Shown here in pieces: positions 32,012-41,659 of a stretch of 64,000 nt of DNA (positions are counted from its first letter, which is position 1; each line of letters begins with the position of its first letter). The notes below the pieces were generated by a model. The model did no database searches. It saw only the letters and a program-made list of their open reading frames with translations, and was not told where the DNA came from. Position numbers and translations under genes: made by a program. Source of the stretch: Maridesulfovibrio salexigens DSM 2638 (GTDB lineage Bacteria; Desulfobacterota; Desulfovibrionia; Desulfovibrionales; Desulfovibrionaceae); NCBI RefSeq assembly GCF_000023445.1, contig NC_012881.1, positions 1,555,501-1,619,500 on the forward strand, read 5' to 3'.

Positions 32012-33583
32012 ATGGTAGATGGTTCTAGCTCCTTTGATAATGATGAGCTTTTCTTTGCTGATGAGACTCCTGAAGAAGTTGGGGGAGTGAAAGGAAAGCT
32101 TTGGAAAGTTCTTATTGTTGACGACGAAGATGATGTTCATAGCACAACCCGTCTTGTTCTAGATGATTTTTCTTTCGAAGGTTCCGGACTTGAATTTTTG
32201 AGTGCGTATTCTGCTGAAGAAGCTGTTGCCGTATTGAAGGATCATCCTGATGTAGCGGTGATTCTTCTTGATGTGGTTATGGAGACCAATCATGCGGGGT
32301 TGGAATTGGTCAAGACCATTCGTGAAGAAATGAAGAATACTATGGTCCGCATTATCTTGCGTACCGGTCAGCCCGGTCAGGCTCCCGAACGGCAGGTTAT
32401 CGTTGAATATGATATCAATGACTACAAACATAAGGCTGAACTAACAGCCCAGCGTTTATTTACCTCATTATTTTCTGCTCTGCGTTCGTACAGGGACTTA
32501 CAGGTTATTGAACAGAACCGTAAGGGGTTGAAGCATATTATTGAAGCCTCCGGAAGTCTTTTCAAGCAACAATCAGTCGGACGGCTGGCGCAAGGTGTGC
32601 TGACTCAGGTTATCTCGTTGATTGGCTTACGGGATTCTGTGTATGTTGAAGGAGATGGTGTTGCTGTTTCCAGTCCTGATAAAGGAAACATGAGGATTAT
32701 TGCTTCAACTGGAAAGTATTCTGTATGCAATGCTTCCATTGAAGAATGTGGCGTTATTTCGGAGCGGACCAAGGAGCAACTGGAGAGAGTCCGCGAGCAG
32801 GGGTGTGGGTGTTTTGCGAATAATGATTACATTGGCTACCTGCCCACACATCAAAAAGGCTCTCACATGCTTTATGTGGAAAACTGTGGGAATGAGTTTA
32901 GTGAGCAGGACGAAGATTTACTCAAAATTTTTTCAGATAACGTAGGCGTTGCTTTTGATAATATCTATTTGAATCAGGAGATTTTGGATACACAAAAGGA
33001 AATCGTTCGTATGCTGGGCGAAGTTGTAGAATTTCGCTCCAAGGAAACAGCATTTCACGTCATTCGCGTTTCTGAGATAGCCAGAATTTTAGGTATTGCT
33101 GTTGGTCTTGATGCAATGCAGGTAGATGAACTTTACTATGCATCCCCCATGCATGATGTCGGAAAGATCGGTATACCCGATTCAATTCTGCTTAAGCCCG
33201 GAAAGCTTACTCCGGAAGAAATGAATATTATGCGCAGCCATACTGAAATCGGATACAACATCCTTCGGGCCAGTAACCGAAAGTTGTTGAAGGCTGCGGC
33301 TACCATTGCTCATGAGCATCATGAGTATTGGGATGGGTCTGGTTATCCGCAGGGTTTGAAAGGTGATGAAATAAGTATTGCCGGACGTATTATCTGTATT
33401 ACAGATGTTTTTGATGCCTTATGCAGTGACCGCATATACAAGCAGTCGTGGGAAGTCGATCGTGCATTGGAGTTTCTTAAGTCTCACAGGGAAACAATGT
33501 TTGACCCGGGACTTGTGGATCTGTTCTTCGAAAATCTGGATAAGATTATGCAGATAAGGGAAAAGTATAAAGACGATTTTTAA
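32012..33583 (+). CDS. REC-DUF3369-HD-GYP cyclic-di-GMP phosphodiesterase
   Basis: A 523-residue response regulator: REC (about 30-160), DUF3369 GAF-like sensor (about 165-320), and HD-GYP domain (about 330-500) with H-D-V-G-K-I-G-I-P-D, later H-E-H-H-E-Y-W-D-G-S-G-Y-P, and D-V-F-D-A-L. HD-GYP enzymes hydrolyse cyclic-di-GMP. It is 20 bp behind the REC-kinase gene, the likely phosphodonor. Confidence 0.92.
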   Translation: MVDGSSSFDNDELFFADETPEEVGGVKGKLWKVLIVDDEDDVHSTTRLVLDDFSFEGSGLEFLSAYSAEEAVAVLKDHPDVAVILLDVVMETNHAGLELVKTIREEMKNTMVRIILRTGQPGQAPERQVIVEYDINDYKHKAELTAQRLFTSLFSALRSYRDLQVIEQNRKGLKHIIEASGSLFKQQSVGRLAQGVLTQVISLIGLRDSVYVEGDGVAVSSPDKGNMRIIASTGKYSVCNASIEECGVISERTKEQLERVREQGCGCFANNDYIGYLPTHQKGSHMLYVENCGNEFSEQDEDLLKIFSDNVGVAFDNIYLNQEILDTQKEIVRMLGEVVEFRSKETAFHVIRVSEIARILGIAVGLDAMQVDELYYASPMHDVGKIGIPDSILLKPGKLTPEEMNIMRSHTEIGYNILRASNRKLLKAAATIAHEHHEYWDGSGYPQGLKGDEISIAGRIICITDVFDALCSDRIYKQSWEVDRALEFLKSHRETMFDPGLVDLFFENLDKIMQIREKYKDDF

Positions 33584-33585
33584 GA

Positions 33586-33619
33586 CAAAAAAAAGGAGCC
33601 GAAAGGCTCCTTTTTTTTG
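33586..33619. terminator. Bidirectional terminator
   Basis: A 7-bp AGGAGCC/GGCTCCT stem with GAAA loop lies between eight A and eight T. Confidence 0.9.
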
Positions 33620-33624
33620 TTCGC

Positions 33625-34212
33625 TTATTTTTTCTTCTTCCAGGAATTTTCCTGGCCTTTGGCTAGGCGTCTGATGTTTTCCCGGTGGGTCCAAAAAAGG
33701 AGTACTGTCATACCGCAAGCAAGCGGGACCATACCGACAGAACCGGTTACCAGAGTGAAGAAGGGCAAGGCCACTGCAAAAGTAAGTGATCCCATGGATA
33801 CGAATCCGGAAAGGGCGATCACTGCCAGCAGGAAAACGATAGAGTAGAATGTTGCAACAGGAGCCAGCGCCAGAAATACGCCGATAGTAGTGGCAACGGC
33901 TTTTCCGCCTTTCATGTCCATGAAAATGGAGAAGACATGCCCGATTACGGCTGCAGCAGCTACCAGAGAGATGAAAATCCAGTTATGGCTGTACTGATAG
34001 GCCATGAGTACGGGAACAAATCCCTTGGCAACGTCAAGAACAAGTGCTGCTACACCGTACTTGAACCCACAGAGGCGGGCAACGTTGGTTGCTCCGGTGC
34101 TTTTGCTTCCTTCAGTGCGGATGTCGCAGTTGCAGCAAATTTTACCGATGAAAAGTCCGAAGGGAATTGATCCCAGAAAATAGGCGAAAACCAGCCAGAA
34201 TATCCAGAGCAT
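33625..34212 (-). CDS. plsY: Acyl-phosphate:glycerol-3-phosphate acyltransferase
   Basis: A 195-residue inner-membrane enzyme that acylates glycerol-3-phosphate with acyl-phosphate, the first step of phospholipid synthesis. It has the PlsY loops G-S-I-P-F-G, G-S-K-S-T-G-A-T-N-V-A-R, D-V-A-K-G, and K-G-G-K-A-V-A-T, with about five membrane helices. Full length. Confidence 0.95.
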   Translation of the reverse strand: MLWIFWLVFAYFLGSIPFGLFIGKICCNCDIRTEGSKSTGATNVARLCGFKYGVAALVLDVAKGFVPVLMAYQYSHNWIFISLVAAAAVIGHVFSIFMDMKGGKAVATTIGVFLALAPVATFYSIVFLLAVIALSGFVSMGSLTFAVALPFFTLVTGSVGMVPLACGMTVLLFWTHRENIRRLAKGQENSWKKKK

Positions 34213-34328
34213 GCGCTAACTCCTTTAAGTCTTTTTCCTTTTCAGGCCTACCGGTGTCCCTTCCCGTTGCTTTCCCCCATTGCGGGATAGGGCCGGATTG
34301 CCTGTAAGTTTCCGTTTAATGTCGGCAG

Positions 34329-34384
34329 TTAAGGTCAATAACCTTAAAAACCGAAAATACATATATGCTAATTCCAGCTGGAAT
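34329..34384. repeat. Two palindromes between plsY and the RNB gene
   Basis: TTAAGGT/ACCTTAA (34329-34347) and a perfect 14-bp palindrome (34371-34384) lie in the short gap. They may be operators, or transcript-end structure for the leftward RNB gene. Confidence 0.4.
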
Positions 34385-34419
34385 AACAGCCGGAAATAGA
34401 CGTTTCCTTTTCTTTATAA

Positions 34420-36483
34420 CTATTCTTCCATAGCCTCAACAACACGCAGTTCGTTGGTCAGCGGGTCTATTTTGTTGAAACGTATCTGGAAACCTTGGCC
34501 GGGATACAGCTTGTCCCCAAGCATAGGCCGGGGAACCCTGACATTGATCTGGATTTCAGGCATAGCCAGCGTGGCAAGGGGGCCGTTATCATCTACTACA
34601 ACCGCATGGTGCCAGCCTTTCCTGTTCTGGGCCAGATAGAGCAGCTTCCAGTAACGCGGCCTGAACCGTTGGATTTTAATGACAGATTGCAGGCGAAGCT
34701 GAAGATTTTCGGCGAGAGATTTCAGTTCGTCAGTATCCCATTTAGGCTGTTCTTCAACAAGGTAATGGCAAAGCTGGGCCATGTTGATGAAGTCTGCGTA
34801 TCTCCGCAGAGGGGACGTAATGGGGCTGTATCCGCTAACCGCAAGTGTGGCGTGTTTTTTAGGAACAGTATCCATTTGCGGGGGGACCATCTGGCGTACC
34901 CGCATATAAATTTCGTGAGGCTCTGTGACTATTCCGCTCAGGTCGGAAGGCAGAGCAATATCCTGCGTGCGGTAGAGCAGGGGGAAGTCATTCTCTTCTG
35001 CGAATTTGCCCAGCCCGGAGTTGGCGAGGATCATAAATTCACTGATGATCTGGTCCGCCCGGGTAGTCTTTTCCTTGGCGGACATGAGTACTTTGGTCTG
35101 CTGCGGCCATCCTTGAAGGGAAAGCTCCGGCTCAGGTCTGCGGATGACAATTGCTCCGTGCTTGATGCGTTCCTGCAAAAGTTTTTCAGAAAGCTCAAAA
35201 GCGAGAGTCATTTCATCGTCACTGCCTTCTTCCAGCATCTGTTCTACTGCAAGATAGGTGGAGTTGTCGGTGATTTTTACCCAGCTGATATGAGGTGTAA
35301 CCGACTGTAAAATACCATGTTCATCAAGCTCAAAAGTGGTGACAAGTGCGGGACGAACTTCTCCGGAAAAAAGACTGAATGCACCTATGCCAAGAGCTTC
35401 CGGCATCATATGGCTGGTGCCTTCGGGCAGGTATACGCTGGTTCCACGGTTCATGACCGCTTGATCAAGAGCGGAGCCGAAATCCCAGTCCATACAGGGA
35501 CGGGCAAGTGCAATGGTCAGGGTGTATCCACCATCTTCGCGCCTTTTGAGGTTGAAGGCGTCATCAATGTCTTTTGTGGTCGCGGAGTCAATGCTGCGCA
35601 TGGGCAATGGACAGGGATCGCCTGCTTTTGTCTCCACAGCTTTGACCAGTCTGTCGATTTCATCTTTGTGTGCAGCGGACCAGCTGTCATCAAAAACGTA
35701 CTCCGCTTCATCCAGCAGGTAGTTGTGATGAGGATGTACTATTCCCCAGCCTTGAGCCAGCAGAAGCGGTAAGTGGGGGTGATCGGGCAGTCCTTTACGT
35801 AGAGCAGACCACATCTTATTTGATTTGTCTTCGTTCAGGCCGGCAACTCTGTCCATAAGAAATGATTTCAGACCTTCTGCTATTTCGTCGGACATATCCG
35901 GAATCTGGTCCGGTCTGATTTTTCCGCCGGATTCACGGGCGGTCCAGATTTTCTTGAAGAGATCCTGCCCGACACTCATGATTTCTTCATGAGCCTTTTC
36001 TTCCGCCTGCTGCTGAAGGCGGAGTTCCACTTTTTCTTTAGTGTAGATAATAAATTCAGGCGGCTGAAATTTGAAATGGGTTTTAGCTGCGATCATAGCC
36101 CTGCCGAGGGCGGAAATATGATCTGCATCCGGTTCTTCCCAGAGAAGACCAGCAAACCAGTTCAGGGGAGCTTTTTCAACTTCTCCCTGAGCCAGATCCC
36201 AGATTTCCATGGTATCAAGTCCGGCTTGAAGTTCGCCTCTTTTTTCCTGATGGGCGACCATGTAGTCGAGCATTTCCTGCCGGGAGGCAGAAGCGGAATA
36301 TTGCGGTCCTACCCAAGGGAGTACCCGTGCAGCGGGCATCTTGGTTTCGCGCTTGTTGATGGTATAGAGCTTGAGCTTTCCGGATTGCTCTTCCATGACA
36401 AATGCCAGTTGCGGCTGGTTGCCATGCATGAATTCTACAATATTTCCGGGCGCTACGTAACGTCCTTCCTTAAATAGGGACAT
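34420..36483 (-). CDS. RNB-domain exoribonuclease (RNase II-like)
   Basis: A 687-residue protein. The RNB catalytic core lies at about 290-560: R-S-I-D-S-A-T-T-K-D-I-D-D-A with the metal-binding aspartates, M-P-E-A-L-G, E-F-M-I-L-A-N, and S-P-L-R-R-Y-A-D. It should degrade RNA 3' to 5' in the cytoplasm. The N-terminal ~280 residues and C-terminal S1/OB part are less typical than E. coli RNase II, as in the group found in Desulfovibrio. Confidence 0.88.
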   Translation of the reverse strand: MSLFKEGRYVAPGNIVEFMHGNQPQLAFVMEEQSGKLKLYTINKRETKMPAARVLPWVGPQYSASASRQEMLDYMVAHQEKRGELQAGLDTMEIWDLAQGEVEKAPLNWFAGLLWEEPDADHISALGRAMIAAKTHFKFQPPEFIIYTKEKVELRLQQQAEEKAHEEIMSVGQDLFKKIWTARESGGKIRPDQIPDMSDEIAEGLKSFLMDRVAGLNEDKSNKMWSALRKGLPDHPHLPLLLAQGWGIVHPHHNYLLDEAEYVFDDSWSAAHKDEIDRLVKAVETKAGDPCPLPMRSIDSATTKDIDDAFNLKRREDGGYTLTIALARPCMDWDFGSALDQAVMNRGTSVYLPEGTSHMMPEALGIGAFSLFSGEVRPALVTTFELDEHGILQSVTPHISWVKITDNSTYLAVEQMLEEGSDDEMTLAFELSEKLLQERIKHGAIVIRRPEPELSLQGWPQQTKVLMSAKEKTTRADQIISEFMILANSGLGKFAEENDFPLLYRTQDIALPSDLSGIVTEPHEIYMRVRQMVPPQMDTVPKKHATLAVSGYSPITSPLRRYADFINMAQLCHYLVEEQPKWDTDELKSLAENLQLRLQSVIKIQRFRPRYWKLLYLAQNRKGWHHAVVVDDNGPLATLAMPEIQINVRVPRPMLGDKLYPGQGFQIRFNKIDPLTNELRVVEAMEE

Positions 36484-36587
36484 GTAAATCCTTCCGGGAA
36501 TTGCTGTGTTTGCCGATACAGTAAACGTTTCCCGCTTTCCGCCTGCTCGTTATGAAGCGGAAGTAATGTTCTAACTTGCTAAGTCTA

Positions 36588-36627
36588 AAAAAAAATAAAC
36601 CCCGAATGTCTCACCACGACATCCGGG
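36588..36627 (-). terminator. Terminator of the AICAR transformylase gene
   Basis: Read leftward, a 10-bp CCCGGATGTC/GACATTCGGG stem (one wobble) is followed by a T-rich run of about ten. Confidence 0.8.
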
Positions 36628-36719
36628 CATTCTTAACATAAATGTTTAATTATTGAAATGGCAGGCCTGCGCTAAAATTTTTGCCAAATAATTTGTCTAA
36701 ACGACGAAGCCAAATAAAA

Positions 36720-36790
36720 GTTTTGAAAGGATGGGGTCTGGGGAAGGAAAGCTTTTTCAAAAGTTTTCCTTCCCCAGCCGCCGGAGGCAT
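36720..36790 (-). repeat. Long hairpin resembling the dispersed Desulfovibrio 3'-end repeat
   Basis: A 13-bp perfect stem (36738-36750 with 36765-36777) is extended by an inner CTTTT/AAAAG stem, and preceded (leftward) by GCCTCCGGCGGC. Such CTGGGGAAGG hairpins behind genes recur in Desulfovibrio genomes to my knowledge. The remainder of the 311-bp gap 36484-36794 holds only the terminator above. Confidence 0.6.
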
Positions 36791-36794
36791 AAAA

Positions 36795-38069
36795 TTAATG
36801 CTTAAAAGAGCGCTGGCCGGTGAAGACCATGGCAACCTGAGGTGAGGCTTCGTTGGTAGCCTGAATCACTTCGTGGTCGCGGATGGAGCCGCCGGGCTGT
36901 GCGATAGCGGTGATACCCTGAGCCATGCACAGGTCTACGCCGTCGCGGAAGGGGAAGAAGCCGTCGGAAACCAGAACGGAACCTTTGAGTCCGCCTTTGG
37001 CTTCCACTGCGGCCTGTTCGATTTCAGCGAGATCTTTGGCTGCCTGCTCGTCTTTGAGAGCTTTGAGCTTCAGTTCGAAAAGGGACATCTGGAATTTTTC
37101 AAAGCAGAGTCCGTCAGCGTACTTGATGCGCGCCTTGGTGACAGCCAGTTCCACGCAACCTACGCGGTCCTGCTCACCGGTACCGATGGCAGTGGTTACG
37201 CCGTCTTTGGCAAAAATTACAGAGTTGGAGGTTACGCCTGCTTCAACTGCCCATGCGAAGAGCATGTCGTCCATTTCCTGCTTGGAAGGAGCGCGGGAAG
37301 AGAAGGTGGAACCGTCTTTCTCTGCTGTTGCGGGGATGAAATCTTCTGCATCGAGAATGCGGTTGCGGAAAGAAAACTGCACAACCATGCCGCCGTCCAT
37401 AAGGGATTTTACATCAAGGAAAGGCTGGCCGAGCATTTTTTCCAGATCGGCAATGCCGGGAATCTGGAGGATGCGCAGGTTCTTGCGTTTCTTGAGAACT
37501 TCGAGGGTTCCTTCTTCAAAAGAGGGCGCTGCAACAACTTCAAAGTATGCACTGTCGACAACTTCAGCCGCTTCCATGGTGAAAGGACGGTTGACTACGA
37601 TGGCACCGCCGAATGCTGCAATCCTGTCGGCCTGAAAAGCATTGCGCAGAGCTACACCAACGCCTTCTTCGGACCATGCTGCACCGCAGGGGTTGTTGTG
37701 CTTGAGAATAACAGCTGCGGGTTTAGCGGTCAGGTACTGCAGGATGTTCAGGGCGTTGTCCACATCGGTAAGGTTGGTCTTTCCGGGATGTTTACCTGCC
37801 TGAATCATATGTTCTTCGGTGAGTGCAGAAACAAGTCCCTGTCCTTCGCCGCGAAATTTGATACCGTCGTACTCAAGTCCGCCGGAAACAAGCTCGTAAA
37901 GAGCTGCGGGCTGGTCAGGGTTTTCGCCGTAACGAAGACCTTTGGTTTCACCGTCGATTTCCCAGGTCCTTTTTTTAAAGGTCAGTTTCTGGTCGCCGAG
38001 GGTAACGGTCATATCAGCGGGAAAGGGGTCCTGCTGCAGGGTTTTGTACATTTTTTTAAGATCACTCAT
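36795..38069 (-). CDS. purH: AICAR transformylase (stand-alone PurH C-terminal domain)
   Basis: A 424-residue enzyme for the formyl transfer in the ninth step of IMP synthesis. Present are R-Y-G-E-N-P-D-Q-x-A-A, the catalytic K-H-N-N-P-C-G, I-A-A-F-G-G-A, V-S-D-G-F-F-P-F-R-D, and Q-P-G-G-S-I-R-D. Typical PurH is ~530 residues with an N-terminal IMP cyclohydrolase domain; that domain is absent, so another enzyme must close the ring. The ATG at 38069 has GGAG 8 nt upstream. Confidence 0.93.
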   Translation of the reverse strand: MSDLKKMYKTLQQDPFPADMTVTLGDQKLTFKKRTWEIDGETKGLRYGENPDQPAALYELVSGGLEYDGIKFRGEGQGLVSALTEEHMIQAGKHPGKTNLTDVDNALNILQYLTAKPAAVILKHNNPCGAAWSEEGVGVALRNAFQADRIAAFGGAIVVNRPFTMEAAEVVDSAYFEVVAAPSFEEGTLEVLKKRKNLRILQIPGIADLEKMLGQPFLDVKSLMDGGMVVQFSFRNRILDAEDFIPATAEKDGSTFSSRAPSKQEMDDMLFAWAVEAGVTSNSVIFAKDGVTTAIGTGEQDRVGCVELAVTKARIKYADGLCFEKFQMSLFELKLKALKDEQAAKDLAEIEQAAVEAKGGLKGSVLVSDGFFPFRDGVDLCMAQGITAIAQPGGSIRDHEVIQATNEASPQVAMVFTGQRSFKH

Positions 38070-38245
38070 AGTTGTTCTCCGTGAGTTGTTGCCTTGTGGT
38101 ACGCCGCTCATAGCACACCCTTTTCCGGTGGGCAATTTTGAATTGCGGTACCAGCGATCTTTTTGTAGGTTAATTTTGATCAAGTGCGCGGGAAAATCAC
38201 ATTTTTTTTATGAGCCCCGTCGCCAGCAGTATTTTGGGAGATTAT

Positions 38246-38617
38246 ATGTCAGAAGGTTATATGGAAAAGGCTCTGTTGAAATTGGCAAAGCAGCTCAATG
38301 CCTACGATGAGGCTTCTCTTACTGAATTATGGAACAAGTACGAAGCTGAAGTGGCCAATTTCGAACCTACCCGCAAGTGGGAGGAAGCCGCAGTCGTATT
38401 CGGAATGATACAGGCTGTACGGCTTAAAAACCAGCTTTTTAATTATCATTGGGCACAAACTGCCGGCCCGGAATCCATGTCTCCCCGTCCGGATTTTATT
38501 CCCGGAAAGGGCGAGGAAGAATTGTTCGGTTCAAAGCCAAAAGGTTCAGGGGGCGGATCAGCGGGCAGTAGTAAGGGGAATAAGGTAATTCGCCTCCAGC
38601 CCCGGAAGGACAGCTAG
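38246..38617 (+). CDS. Conserved Desulfovibrio-type small protein
   Basis: A 123-residue protein: a helical N-terminal ~80 residues (K-L-A-K-Q-L-N-A-Y-D-E-A-S-L, W-E-E-A) and a Gly/Ser/Lys-rich tail with no fold. GGGAG precedes the ATG at 38246. Its last 60 nt overlap the end of the convergent mltF gene. Function unknown. Confidence 0.75.
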   Translation: MSEGYMEKALLKLAKQLNAYDEASLTELWNKYEAEVANFEPTRKWEEAAVVFGMIQAVRLKNQLFNYHWAQTAGPESMSPRPDFIPGKGEEELFGSKPKGSGGGSAGSSKGNKVIRLQPRKDS

Positions 38618-40039
38618 TCCGTTCATAATATAATAGTAGTAGCGGACGCTATCGACATAATCTACGGCTTCATACCCGCGTGTGTAGCCGTATTTTGTTT
38701 TTGAATGGTACTTCGGTCTGGTCAGCAAGGGAAATACCTGTTTGAGTGAGCGCCATGTGCCTGGGTGTCTGCTGGTGTATTTGGCGATTTCAATGGCATC
38801 ATAAACATGCCCCAAGCCTTGGTTGTATGCCGCAAGGGTGAACAACCAGCGGTCCCAGCCGTCGACATCGCGGCTGTCCAGTTTGTCCCAAAGAAATCTT
38901 AGATAGCGCGCACCGCCGTTAATTGCCTGCTGCGGGTCCAGCCTGCTCGTTAATCCTAAAAGTTGGGCTGTGTCGTTTGTCAGCTGCATCAGACCGCGAA
39001 CTCCTGTCTTGCTGCGTGCAAGCGGATCAAATCGTGATTCCTGATACATTACAGCTGTAAGCAGCAACGGGTCTATTTTGTACTTTCTGGCGGCTTTAAG
39101 GATATATTGGTGATAGCGGGGCAGTTTTTCACGGATATCTTTGCGAAGGGAGTATAGATCATAAAAATCGGTTTCTTCCGGTATAAATCCAAAATATTTT
39201 TCCTGTAAGTCCTCAAGGGTGCCGTTAGTGGTAATCAGGTTCCAGTAGTCTTCTGCTGTTTGTCCGAGACCATGAACGTCATCGCGCAGATACCATCTGT
39301 ATTCCTGGTCATCACCGAAATAGTCCGTGATTCTGAGTTTATGGATGAACGGTCTGATAGGCTTGAAAGCACCGGATTCTACGAGATGAAAACGGATGTT
39401 TTTATTTTCGTTCAATTTCAGCAGCGGCTCAAGATGTGTTGAGTTGCTTCCTTTGATCATGGTCGGCGAACAGTCTAATTGTGTGCTGAGTTCGTTGAAA
39501 GTCTCAACCAGTCCTGAGTGGGCAGGCACAAAGACTTCCTGATCGCAAAGCTCAAAAGGTGTGCGAAGTTCAAACCTGAGAATGTGGTGCAGCATTGCCG
39601 CAGGGCTTTTTTCATATACCGGACCTTTGATAAGCGGGGTAGTTGTGGAGCTTAAGTCCGGATTGTATCCGGTCGCCAGCAGAATGTCTGCTTTACCCTT
39701 GATCAGCGCTTCAAAGGCTTTTTCGTGAGTCGGATAGGCTTTGATATCAAGGTCTGTACCTGCGTACTCAGTGAATTCATCCACCAGTTCACGTTCGAAT
39801 CCCGGACCCCACGGAGAAAGTTTTGGAAAAACGCGTTCTATGTCCACTGCGGCAACGCGGATTGTGTTGGGCAGGGGAATCTCATATTTTACTGAATAAA
39901 TGTAGTAAAAAAAGGAGAATAGCGCCAAGTACACAACAATATTGAATATATGTTGTGAAAAAAGTATCAAAATGCCCTTTTTGGGGTCATTTAATTTACT
40001 CTGATGTATTGACATATCCCCGAAAGATTTTTTACGCAT
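38558..40039 (-). CDS. mltF: Membrane-bound lytic murein transglycosylase F
   Basis: A 493-residue envelope protein. N-terminal membrane anchor (about 23-48), a periplasmic SBP_bac_3-type domain (about 58-290), then a lysozyme-like SLT domain with catalytic Glu in Q-E-S-R-F-D-P, G-V-R-G-L-M-Q-L, and A-A-Y-N-Q-G-L-G. It cleaves peptidoglycan glycan strands. The start could also be the ATG at 40015; neither has a good Shine-Dalgarno. There is no lipobox, unlike several relatives. Confidence 0.92.
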   Translation of the reverse strand: MRKKSFGDMSIHQSKLNDPKKGILILFSQHIFNIVVYLALFSFFYYIYSVKYEIPLPNTIRVAAVDIERVFPKLSPWGPGFERELVDEFTEYAGTDLDIKAYPTHEKAFEALIKGKADILLATGYNPDLSSTTTPLIKGPVYEKSPAAMLHHILRFELRTPFELCDQEVFVPAHSGLVETFNELSTQLDCSPTMIKGSNSTHLEPLLKLNENKNIRFHLVESGAFKPIRPFIHKLRITDYFGDDQEYRWYLRDDVHGLGQTAEDYWNLITTNGTLEDLQEKYFGFIPEETDFYDLYSLRKDIREKLPRYHQYILKAARKYKIDPLLLTAVMYQESRFDPLARSKTGVRGLMQLTNDTAQLLGLTSRLDPQQAINGGARYLRFLWDKLDSRDVDGWDRWLFTLAAYNQGLGHVYDAIEIAKYTSRHPGTWRSLKQVFPLLTRPKYHSKTKYGYTRGYEAVDYVDSVRYYYYIMNGLAVLPGLEANYLIPLTTAR

Positions 40040-40273
40040 TAAAACCCGTCTGCCGTGCTTAGTGCTGGCGTACCCATTTTAAAGAGGGTATCAAAAGCAG
40101 GTAAGCGGATCTTCTTGAGCGGCCTTTAACGGATTTATTTGTTGTGAACGACTGGTTCGTTCCTGTTAATATACGTCAGACGCAGTGCCGCTATCAAGTA
40201 ATCAAATTACAGCAAGAATTCCATGTCTTAAGTCAAAGACATGCGGAAATACTGTAGAAGGAGCACATTAGTA

Positions 40274-41554
40274 ATGGCTAATACCGTAATCGTGGGAACC
40301 CAGTGGGGGGACGAAGGCAAGGGCAAAATCGTTGATATGCTCGCCGAACAAGCAGGTGCGATTGTACGTTTCCAAGGTGGAAACAACGCAGGTCACACCC
40401 TTGTTGTGGAAGGAGAGCAGTGTATCCTGCATCTCATCCCGTCCGGGGTTCTCCATCAGGGTAAAAAGTGCCTCATCGGTAACGGTGTAGTACTCGACCC
40501 CGAGGTTTTTCTCAAGGAGATTGACGGACTTGCCGAAAAAGGCGTTGACGTTTCTCCCGAGCGCTTGATGATCAGCAAGAAAACCCAGATCATCATGCCG
40601 TACCACAAGCTGATGGACAATTGCCGCGAATCACTTAAATCCGCTGATAACAAGATCGGTACCACCGGTCGAGGAATCGGCCCTTGCTACGAAGATAAAA
40701 TGAACCGTTGCGGCATTCGTGCTGCAGATCTTGCTGATCCCGAACTGCTGCGCGAAAAAATCGTAGCCGGGCTTCAGGAAAAGAACGTTCTTTTTGAAAA
40801 ACTTTTCAACGTTGAAGCTCTCGACGCTGAAAAGGTATATCAGGAAATGTTGCCCATCGCTGAAAGGGTTAAACCCTATCTTGCCGATGTGTCTTCTATA
40901 ATTCAGGATGTTAATAAAGAAGGTAAGGACGTGCTTTTCGAAGGCGCACAGGGTGTGCACCTCGATATCGACCACGGAACATATCCTTTTGTGACCTCTT
41001 CCAACGTGGTCTCCGGTAACGCTGCTGCCGGCGCAGGATGCGGTCCCCGTCAGCTGGAACGTATTATCGGTATCTGTAAGGCCTATACCACCCGTGTTGG
41101 TGCTGGTCCTTTCCCTACCGAATTGTTTGACGAAACCGGCGATACCTTGCAGAAAAACGGTCACGAGTTCGGTGCAACCACCGGTCGTAAACGCCGCTGC
41201 GGTTGGCTGGATATGGTTGTCCTGCGCGAAACCGCAAGACTCTGCGATCTCACTGAGTTCGCCCTGACCAAGCTGGATGTCCTTTCCGGTCTTAAAGAGA
41301 TCGAAATCTGTGTTGCTTACGAGTACCGCGGCGAAAAAGTTGATTATCCCCCGCAGGAACAAAACGGCATGGCACACGTCAAGCCCGTTTACGAATCCAT
41401 GCCCGGCTGGGATGAAGACATCACTAAGGCATCTTCTTATGACGAGCTGCCTGAAGCCGCACGTAACTACATTGCACGCATTGAAGAACTCTCCGGCGTA
41501 AAAGTCGGCATAGTCTCTGTCGGTCCCGACCGCGCTCAGACTATTGTAAGATAA
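40274..41554 (+). CDS. purA: Adenylosuccinate synthetase
   Basis: A 426-residue enzyme that joins aspartate to IMP with GTP on the way to AMP. Hallmarks: Q-W-G-D-E-G-K-G-K near the start, [31 protein letters not shown], and K-L-D-V-L-S-G. GGAG lies before the ATG at 40274. A hairpin terminator follows. Confidence 0.97.
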
Positions 41555-41570
41555 TATTGTTGATTTAGTG

Positions 41571-41625
41571 TCTGGGAAAGGTAGACTCAGTATGGGGTTA
41601 CCTTTCCCGGACATATTTTTTTTAA
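41571..41625 (+). terminator. Terminator after purA
   Basis: GTCTGGGAAAGGTA pairs with TACCTTTCCCGGAC over a short loop, and a T-rich run follows. Confidence 0.75.
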
Positions 41626-41659
41626 GAATCTTTTTATTAAGCTTCGCTGCTGGCACATC

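Noticed and set aside
34495-35310. 271-codon rightward frame opposite the RNB gene
   Set aside because: Antisense shadow; it has no start signal or known motif.
36873-38084. 403-codon rightward frame opposite the AICAR transformylase gene
   Set aside because: Antisense frame kept open by the codon bias of the real gene; no domain is recognisable.
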